A DNA stretch of 55,497 nucleotides from assembly GCA_023433275.1 (NCBI GenBank), contig JAEZDN010000084.1, forward strand, positions 1 through 55,497. The letters are read 5' to 3'. This DNA is from Verrucomicrobiota bacterium. Its GTDB lineage: Bacteria > Verrucomicrobiota > Verrucomicrobiia > Opitutales > Opitutaceae. Below are positions 50,393 through 55,497 of this stretch, piece by piece (the first letter of the stretch is position 1; each line of letters begins with the position of its first letter). A program made the position numbers and the translations under genes. Below the pieces are notes generated by a model. It was not told where the DNA came from, did not search any database, and saw nothing but the letters and a program-made list of their open reading frames with translations.

Positions 50393-50902
50393 ATGAATCG
50401 TGAAGTGGTCATCAGCAACCAGCATCCCCGCCTGCGCGTCGATCGCCGCGCCGTGATCGCCGCCATCGCCATACTCGACTCCCATGCGGAAAGATTCTTG
50501 GGCGGTTGTCCTCCCGGCGAACTCTCCCTCGTTTTCCTCACCGATCCGGCCCTCGCCAAAATCCATGCGGATTTCATGGGCGATCCCACCGCCACCGATG
50601 TCATCACTTTCGACGGCAACCCCCTCGCCGACCTCGCCGGCGAAATCTGCGTTTCCGCCGACACCGCCTGCAACTATGTAGCGGCGCACCTCGGGCGCGC
50701 TCGCGGACGGGCCCACGGCGCGCCCGGCCAACAAGCTCCCTTCGCCGCCGAGCTCACGCTCTACGTCGTCCACGGCTGGCTCCACCTCGCCGGCTACGAC
50801 GACCTCCAGCCCGCCAAGAAACGCCGCATGCGCGCCGCCGAATCGCGCGCCATGAAACTGCTCCACGCCGCCGACGCCATTCCGCCCTTCCGGCTGGTCT
50901 AG
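50393..50902 (+). CDS. ybeY: Endoribonuclease YbeY (rRNA maturation)
   Basis: A 169-residue protein of the UPF0054 family that matures rRNA ends and takes part in ribosome quality control. Family blocks are LVFLTDPALAKIHADFMGDP (residues ~46–65), TDVITFDG and GEICVSADTA. The metal site reads HGWLHLAGYDD: His127 and His131 are kept, but the third ligand position is Asp137 instead of His. A short Arg/Gly/Ala insertion (~residues 101–117) lies before the metal helix. The start is ATG at 50393 (MNREVVISNQ); the upstream frame runs through the hairpin repeat. It is downstream of phoH, as usual. Confidence 0.92.
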   Translation: MNREVVISNQHPRLRVDRRAVIAAIAILDSHAERFLGGCPPGELSLVFLTDPALAKIHADFMGDPTATDVITFDGNPLADLAGEICVSADTACNYVAAHLGRARGRAHGAPGQQAPFAAELTLYVVHGWLHLAGYDDLQPAKKRRMRAAESRAMKLLHAADAIPPFRLV

Positions 50903-51259
50903 GCGCAGAATGGGCTCCTGCCCCAACAGTGGGCGCCGCATCGCTGGCGAATCTTCCGCGGATCACGCGGATCAACGCGGACGCAACCCATCCCGGACAC
51001 CTGCCTTCATCCGCGCCGATCCGCGCCATCCGCGGCAAAAGGCCGCGGCCAGACCCGTGAATTTCAAATTCCTTTTTCGAGCCTCTTGTACTTTTTGTGC
51101 CCGATCTTTCGGGGGAATTCAGGCTGAACGTCTCCGGCCCCTGGTCCTTCATCGGTGTGGATCTGTGTCCATCTTCGGTTCAAACGCCCTTGGCTTGTTT
51201 GAGCTCCGCAAAAATCGATGTGCAACCGCCCCTTTCTCTGATTTCACTCCGCCCCGTCC
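50903..51259. other. Intergenic region with CCGCGGAT-type dispersed repeats
   Basis: A 357-bp gap with no credible gene. From ~50955 it carries CCGCGGATCACGCGGATCAA and from ~51010 the inverted form TCCGCGCCGATCCGCGCCAT followed by CCGCGG. Further on, GGTGTGGATCTGTGTCCATC at ~51153 is another low-complexity repeat type seen across many genomes. The end (~51190–51259) should hold the promoter for the DUF502 gene, but I cannot assign boxes. Confidence 0.5.
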
Positions 51260-51931
51260 ATGACCGTCCCTCCCCGCATCACCACCGTCCGCAACGCCTT
51301 CTTCTCGGGCCTCCTCCTGCTCGCCCCCCTGGCGGTTACGCTGATGGTCTTCCTGTGGCTCATCGACCGCGTCGGCGGCAGCGTCCGCCCACTCTATGAC
51401 CGCTTCCTCCCCGAAACACTTAGTGCCATCCCGTTCCTCTGGGACTTCCTCGCCACTGCCATTGTTTTCATCCTCATCACGCTCCTGGGATACGTTTCCC
51501 GCTACTTCGTCGGCAAATACCTTCTCGGCGTCGGCGAACGCTTTCTCCAAACGATTCCCGGGGTCAATTCCGTCTACGGCTCCGTCAAGCAAATCGTCCA
51601 GACCTTTAGCTCCCAAAACCGAAACATCTTCTCGAAGGTCGTTCTCATTCAGTTTCCCCGCCCCGGCATGTACGCCATCGCCTTTCTGACCAACAAGGTC
51701 CAGGGCGAACCCCAAGCCAAAACCGCCGAGGAAGTGTGGACCCTCTTCGTCCCCACCACGCCCAATCCCACCAGCGGATTTCTGATCATGGTGCCCAGAA
51801 CGGAAATCGTCGAATTGGACATGACCGTTGGCGAGGGCATGAAATTCGTCATCTCCGGCGGCGCCGTCGTCCCTCCCTGGCCCCCTGCCAGCGCCCCCGT
51901 CGCGATCCAGAATCCTCCCGCAAGCCAGTAG
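51260..51931 (+). CDS. DUF502 membrane protein
   Basis: A 223-residue membrane protein. Two hydrophobic segments (~13–36 and ~62–82) are followed by the DUF502 core: GVGERFLQTIPGVNSVYGSV, LIQFPRPGMYAIAFLTN and VPTTPNPTSGFLIMVPRTEI. The C-terminus is Pro/Ala-rich. Function is unknown; in plants, the related LCV/COV1 proteins affect trafficking. It sits between ybeY and a RecO-like gene. Confidence 0.92.
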   Translation: MTVPPRITTVRNAFFSGLLLLAPLAVTLMVFLWLIDRVGGSVRPLYDRFLPETLSAIPFLWDFLATAIVFILITLLGYVSRYFVGKYLLGVGERFLQTIPGVNSVYGSVKQIVQTFSSQNRNIFSKVVLIQFPRPGMYAIAFLTNKVQGEPQAKTAEEVWTLFVPTTPNPTSGFLIMVPRTEIVELDMTVGEGMKFVISGGAVVPPWPPASAPVAIQNPPASQ

Positions 51932-51945
51932 GTCGCCCTGCCGCT

Positions 51946-51978
51946 CATTCTCTTTCTCTTAATCTTTCTCTTTCTCTG
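51946..51978. repeat. Partial pyrimidine-rich repeat copy
   Basis: A CTTTCTC…TTAATCTTTCTCTTTCTC tract matches the pyrimidine core of the tandem repeat at 52749–53120. Related full copies lie at ~52835 and ~53025. It falls in the 175-bp gap between the DUF502 and RecO-like genes. Confidence 0.6.
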
Positions 51979-52106
51979 CCTTTTCCTGGCTCCCGCCGGG
52001 AACCCCGCCACACGAGAAGGAGTGAGCTAAAGATCAGGAGAAAGTTTATCCCGATCCCTCCCTCACCGCCCTTCGTCGTCGTTTCCCTGCCCTCCGTTCC
52101 CCGACA

Positions 52107-52751
52107 ATGCCCGGCCAGCAGCTCCAGACCGTCGCCTTCGTCCTGGCGCGACAGCCTTCCGGTTCAGATACTTTCGAGCAATTGGCTGCCTTCTCCGCGG
52201 AACACGGCATTCTCCTCTGCCTCACCCGCCTGCCCAAGTCCGCCAGACCCGCCTCACCGCGCCGGCCCGCCGCGCAAAGCGAGGCTCGCCTCGATCTGTT
52301 CGATGAAGCGGAAATCTGGCTCGAATCGTCCAACCAGGGCCGGACGTGGTTCATCAAGGAGCACCGCCTCATCCAGCGCCATGCCGGCATCGGCCGCTCC
52401 TACGACACCCTGAAAACGGCCGCTGCGATCGGCGGCCTGCTCGTCCGCAATACCGTGCCCGACGAGTCCCGTGAATCCGTCGCCTCCCTTCTCCGCGCCA
52501 GCTTCACCGCCCTCGCCGCCGGCGGCCGCCCCGACATCGTCTGGCTCAAGACGCTTTATTCCCTGCTCCGCGACGAGGGCTACCCCGTGAAACAACAATG
52601 GTGGCCGCAGCTCCAGGCCGCCGACCGTGACCAAGCCGCCCACCTGCTCAACCAGCCCCTGGCCGCCCAGACCGCCGACGCCCCCACCGTCGCCCGCATC
52701 ACCCGCCGCCTCGAGGACTGGCTCACCGCCGAAACCGAAATCCGCCTGTAG
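52107..52751 (+). CDS. RecO-like DNA repair protein (divergent)
   Basis: A 214-residue protein. The N-terminal strand pattern (QTVAFVLARQPSGSDTFEQL, FSAEHGILLCLTRLPKS) matches the OB-fold start of RecO, and the helical remainder (RHAGIGRSYDTLKTAAAIGG, LLRASFTALAAGGRPDIVWL) fits RecO spacing. It lacks the zinc-finger cysteines present in some RecO proteins. RecO loads RecA with RecR on SSB-coated DNA. The neighbourhood phoH–ybeY–recO recurs in other bacteria and supports the call, but the sequence is divergent, so I leave the symbol empty. Confidence 0.55.
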   Translation: MPGQQLQTVAFVLARQPSGSDTFEQLAAFSAEHGILLCLTRLPKSARPASPRRPAAQSEARLDLFDEAEIWLESSNQGRTWFIKEHRLIQRHAGIGRSYDTLKTAAAIGGLLVRNTVPDESRESVASLLRASFTALAAGGRPDIVWLKTLYSLLRDEGYPVKQQWWPQLQAADRDQAAHLLNQPLAAQTADAPTVARITRRLEDWLTAETEIRL

Positions 52752-52932
52752 CGCCGGTCTCCGACCTTGCTCGGATGCAGGAGCGGACCTCGCGTCCGCC
52801 CTCCGCTGGAGGACCTCCCTGCCGGCCGCCCCCATCTTTCTCTTTCTCGTAATCTTTCTCTTTCTCCCTCCCAAAGAAGAAAGGCGCGGCATGGCCGCCG
52901 GTAAAATATCCGCGCTCCGTTCCACCCGCCTT
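52749..52932. repeat. Tandem repeat, first ~184-bp copy
   Basis: Begins TAGCGCCGGTCTCCGACC (its TAG overlaps the RecO-like stop), passes a GCGGAC…GTCCGC hairpin and the pyrimidine core TCTTTCTCTTTCTCGTAATC, and ends near …TTCCACCCGCC. It is followed directly by a second copy. The unit is not a CRISPR repeat. Confidence 0.7.
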
Positions 52933-53120
52933 AGCGCCGGTCTCCGACCGGCCTTGCTCGGCTGTAGGGGCGGACCTCCTATCCGCCCTCCGTCGGAGGG
53001 CCCGCCTCCTGCGAACCGCCCCCATCTTTCTCTTTCTCGTAATCTTTCTCTTTCTCCCTCCCCAAAAAAGCGGGGGATGTCGTGGCCACCGGTGAAATAT
53101 TCGCGCTGCGTTCCGCCCGC
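52933..53120. repeat. Tandem repeat, second ~188-bp copy
   Basis: Begins TAGCGCCGGTCTCCGACCGG and repeats the order of the first copy: GGCGGA…TCCGCC hairpin, pyrimidine core at ~53025–53058, then a GGTGAAATATTCGCGCTGCG segment matching GGTAAAATATCCGCGCTCCG of the first copy. The copies differ by small indels and substitutions, so duplication is not recent. Confidence 0.7.
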
Positions 53121-53125
53121 CGGAG

Positions 53126-53145
53126 GGCCCGCGTCCCTGCGGGCC
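53126..53145. repeat. Hairpin repeat copy 3
   Basis: GGCCCGCGTCCCTGCGGGCC, identical to copies at 47233 and 50302, immediately after the tandem repeat. Confidence 0.75.
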
Positions 53146-53395
53146 GAATCAAGCGGTCCGCAGGCCAAGTCCTCGCTCGGTCCTCCTCCCATCCCCCTCC
53201 GTTCTATCCGCGCCACCCCGTAAACGCTTCGCCCCATCCGCGCCCATCCATCCCATCCGCGCCATCCGCGGAAACTTTGAATCCTTCATCACTCCTTCTC
53301 ACCTCCTCTCTCCACGTTTCTGTTTTTCCCGCCGATTTGCTTCCCAGCCCATCATTGCCATATCCGCGTTCATCCGCGTAATCCGCGGGGCCTCC

Positions 53396-55497
53396 ATGCA
53401 TTTTTCCCTCGAAAACCGAACCGTGACGCTGAGCGTCGGCGAATTCGCCGACTTCAGCCTCGGTCCGAGGGAGAGCAGCGGTGGCCCCCAAGGCCTCTGG
53501 CGTGCGCAGCTCGGCCAGCACTGGCATAACGAACTCCAAAAACGCACTGAACAGGAATTCACCGCGGACGGTGTCCTCCGCCCCGACGTCCGCTTCGAGG
53601 TCCCCATCACCGGCCGACTCATCCACCGCGGCTGGTCCTTCGACCTCCAGGGCCGCATCGACCAGCTCCTGCCCCTCAGAAGCCAGGCAGGATCGTCCGC
53701 CTCAAATCCGACCAGCGAAGGGATTCTTCTCCGCGAAATCAAAAGCGTCCTCCGACCTCTTCCCGCCGACGAGCCCGCCCTCCGCGCGGACTACCCCGCC
53801 TACTTCCTCCAACTCTCCGCCTACATCGCCCTATGCCGGCTGGCTCCCCCCAACCTCCAACCTGCGACCAGCCTGGAATTGGACCGGGGAGCGCGGGCGC
53901 CCCCGCCCGCGAAACGTCCCGAACCGAACAGCCGCGGCGACTCCTCCTTCAATAGCGGCGCTCCCGTCACCCGACCCACGCTCCGCGCGGAGCTTGTCTT
54001 CGTCGAAGCCAGCTCCGGCCTCGCCCAGACCATCGTCCTCACCGCTTTCGACGAGGCGCTCGTCTTTCACCAACTCGACGCCCTCGTCGAGTTCCTCGAC
54101 CAACAACTCCGGGCCACCGCCCGCCGTCGCGCCCTTCAGTTCCGTTCCCCTTTCGCTTCACTGCGCCCCGGCCAGGAAACAATTCAAGCTGACCTGCATT
54201 CAGCCTTCACCCTTCATCCTTCAGCCCTGCTGTTCGAAGCGCCCACCGGCTACGGCAAAACCGGCTGCGTCCTCGAATTCGCCCTCGGCCAGCTCAAAGC
54301 CGGCCGCTTCTCCCGCCTCATCTGGCTCACCGGCAAATCCACCGGCCAGATCCAGGTGATGAACACCCTTCGTCAAATGACGAAGGATGTCGGCGAAGGG
54401 CAAAGCGCCAGGCGCGAAGCGAAGGATCAGCCGCAGCTGCCTTCCGATACCTCGCCCTTGGCGCCGTCCCCTTTGCCCTTTGCCCAAACCGGCACTCCCG
54501 TGCCGGCGTGGCAGGTGCGCAACAAGTCCGAGCACTGCGTCAACCACACCTTCCACTGCGTGCGCGACGGCTGCGACTTCCTCCGCGACTGCGCCGAGCG
54601 CTGGCCGGGCAGCGGTCTCGCCCGCTTCTATCTCGACGAACATCAGCCGCGCGATCTCGACACCCTGCGTGAGGCCGGACGCCACGCGCTGATCTGCCCC
54701 TACGAGATCACCCGCGCCGCCCTCGCTTTCAACGACGTGTGGGTCGGCGACTTCAACTACGTCTTCGCGCCCGACAACCGCGGCCTCTTTTTCGAGCAAC
54801 CCGGCTTCGATCCCGCGCAAACCCTACTGGTCATCGACGAGGCCCACAATCTCCCGAGCCGCGTCGCCGGCGCCTACTCGCACCGCGCCACCGAAAGCGA
54901 TGCCCGCCTCCTCCTCGCCGAACTCGATCACCTCCACGCCCCCGCCCCGCTCGTCCTCGCCGTCGAGTCCTGGGTCCTTCTCCTCGCCACCCTCCAGCCG
55001 GCCGAATCCCTCGACCCGATCACCGAAGCGGAGATCCGCGACGTGCTCGAACGCCTGGTCCAATTCACCGCGACCCATCCCGTGGACTACACCGCCCTCG
55101 GCCCCGTCCACAGTGAAACCCTCTGGTCGTTCGCATCGCTCCTCGCCTTTTTGACGGACCAGAGCCTCAAGAAACTCATCTGGGTCGCGCGTCCGGGCCA
55201 GTTGGAATTCACCTGCGTGGACGCCGCCGCCGCGATCGGTGAAACGCTCAAACCTTTTGGCGGCGCGATCCTGATGTCCGCCACGCTCCACCCCTACCAG
55301 GAGTTCGCCGAGTCGTGTGGGCTTGAGGTAGGGCGCAGACTCCGCTCCGCGCCGGGTGACGGCGGCCAAAACCCTGCCCGCCCTGCCTACACCACCCTCA
55401 CCGCCCCCGCCCCCTGGCGCGCCAACGCCTACGACGTCGCCGTCGACCTCCGCGTCAGCACCACCTTCCGCGATCGCGCCGCCCACCACCCCACCAC
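53396..55497 (+). CDS. PD-(D/E)XK nuclease fused to Fe-S DNA helicase (DinG/XPD type), truncated by window end
   Basis: Open from the ATG at 53396 to the right edge: 700 codons, C-terminus missing. Residues ~60–150 form a RecB/Cas4-like nuclease domain: GRIDQLL (Asp89), REIKSV (Glu114, Lys116) and the RecB-type YFLQLSAYIALC (Gln139). The helicase follows with Walker A EAPTGYGKTG (281–290), an Fe-S domain with Cys381, Cys388, Cys393, Cys399 and Cys434, DEAH box VIDEAHNLPSR (~479–489) and ILMSATLHPY. It resembles DinG/YoaA-type superfamily 2 helicases but carries its own nuclease. Residues ~160–195 and ~333–372 are low-complexity insertions; the first spans a hairpin repeat at 53892–53911. The start lies just after a CCGCGG repeat and has no Shine-Dalgarno sequence. 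Confidence 0.9.
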   Translation, partial: MHFSLENRTVTLSVGEFADFSLGPRESSGGPQGLWRAQLGQHWHNELQKRTEQEFTADGVLRPDVRFEVPITGRLIHRGWSFDLQGRIDQLLPLRSQAGSSASNPTSEGILLREIKSVLRPLPADEPALRADYPAYFLQLSAYIALCRLAPPNLQPATSLELDRGARAPPPAKRPEPNSRGDSSFNSGAPVTRPTLRAELVFVEASSGLAQTIVLTAFDEALVFHQLDALVEFLDQQLRATARRRALQFRSPFASLRPGQETIQADLHSAFTLHPSALLFEAPTGYGKTGCVLEFALGQLKAGRFSRLIWLTGKSTGQIQVMNTLRQMTKDVGEGQSARREAKDQPQLPSDTSPLAPSPLPFAQTGTPVPAWQVRNKSEHCVNHTFHCVRDGCDFLRDCAERWPGSGLARFYLDEHQPRDLDTLREAGRHALICPYEITRAALAFNDVWVGDFNYVFAPDNRGLFFEQPGFDPAQTLLVIDEAHNLPSRVAGAYSHRATESDARLLLAELDHLHAPAPLVLAVESWVLLLATLQPAESLDPITEAEIRDVLERLVQFTATHPVDYTALGPVHSETLWSFASLLAFLTDQSLKKLIWVARPGQLEFTCVDAAAAIGETLKPFGGAILMSATLHPYQEFAESCGLEVGRRLRSAPGDGGQNPARPAYTTLTAPAPWRANAYDVAVDLRVSTTFRDRAAHHPT
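53892..53911. repeat. Hairpin repeat inside the nuclease–helicase gene
   Basis: CGCGGGCG-CCCC-CGCCCGCG: a perfect 8-bp stem with a CCCC loop, in coding sequence, encoding part of the ARAPPPA segment of a low-complexity insertion. Confidence 0.65.

Larger units (their letters stand above)
52752..53395. other. Repeat-filled intergenic region upstream of the helicase gene
   Basis: A 644-bp stretch without a credible gene. It contains most of two tandem ~184-bp units (52749–53120), an exact copy of the 20-base hairpin (53126–53145), CCGCGCC-type repeats at ~53237–53276, and TATCCGCGTTCATCCGCGTA followed by ATCCGCGG at 53361–53388, ending 8 bp before the ATG at 53396. No promoter could be assigned. 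Confidence 0.6.

Noticed and set aside
52749..53145. CRISPR-like array
   Set aside because: Only two long, diverged units without regular short repeats and spacers, and no cas genes; the Cas4-like domain nearby is part of a helicase.
53481..54359. 292-codon plus-strand open frame in another frame of the helicase gene
   Set aside because: Ser/Pro/Arg-rich shadow; the frame starting at 53396 carries the nuclease and helicase motifs without interruption.

Overview
The window is GC-rich, tightly packed bacterial chromosome. It carries core metabolic genes (menaquinone, isoprenoid, riboflavin, two tRNA synthetases), an exosortase, type IV prepilin-like proteins and a very high density of two-component signalling genes. 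This mix, the gene content around phoH–ybeY and the many short GC-rich hairpin repeats suggest a verrucomicrobial, probably Opitutaceae-like, organism. That assignment is inference from gene content; no rRNA or tRNA gene is present to confirm it. I see no IS element, prophage, integrase or CRISPR array.

Layout. 1–9,100: the tail of an unknown gene, menB, kup, a histidine kinase with a cyclic-nucleotide-binding domain, then menF–menD and metG on the minus strand. 9,100–16,600: a NarL-type kinase/regulator pair followed by a three-gene prepilin-like cassette ending in a 1277-residue PilX-like protein with internal repeats. 16,600–19,500: rdgB, ribD and a metallo-beta-lactamase-fold hydrolase. 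19,500–30,000: six consecutive minus-strand signalling genes (one REC-PAS-PAS protein without a kinase, four histidine kinases of which three are hybrids, and one XRE-HTH/receiver fusion). 30,400–35,100: alaS and an unusually long ispH. 35,400–39,400: a minus-strand set of a ParA-like ATPase, an unknown 320-residue protein, a proline-rich coiled-coil protein and an outer-membrane beta-barrel candidate. 39,500–46,500: a hotdog thioesterase, a lone receiver, a TonB-like protein, an exported unknown, then hybrid kinase – lone receiver – receiver/adenylate cyclase. 46,700–48,600: exosortase and a DUF2238-like membrane protein. 48,700–55,497: HIT hydrolase, phoH, ybeY, a DUF502 protein, a RecO-like protein and a PD-(D/E)XK nuclease fused to an Fe-S (DinG/XPD-type) helicase cut by the window end.

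How parts may work together. MenF, MenD and MenB belong to one pathway but are separated by kup and a CNBD kinase. A predicted adenylate cyclase (44,888–46,525) could supply the cyclic nucleotide that the CNBD kinase (3,158–4,252) appears built to bind. In the six-gene signalling cluster the only recognisable DNA-binding output is the XRE–receiver fusion. The ParA set looks like a protein-positioning or envelope-linked module and is the best candidate here for an undescribed system.

Repeats. A family of short perfect hairpins is scattered through intergenic DNA; one 20-base form occurs three times exactly. Some copies lie inside coding sequence and encode low-complexity insertions. A ~184-bp unit is tandemly duplicated just upstream of the helicase gene. 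Many starts lack a clear Shine-Dalgarno sequence, and six gene pairs overlap by ATGA.
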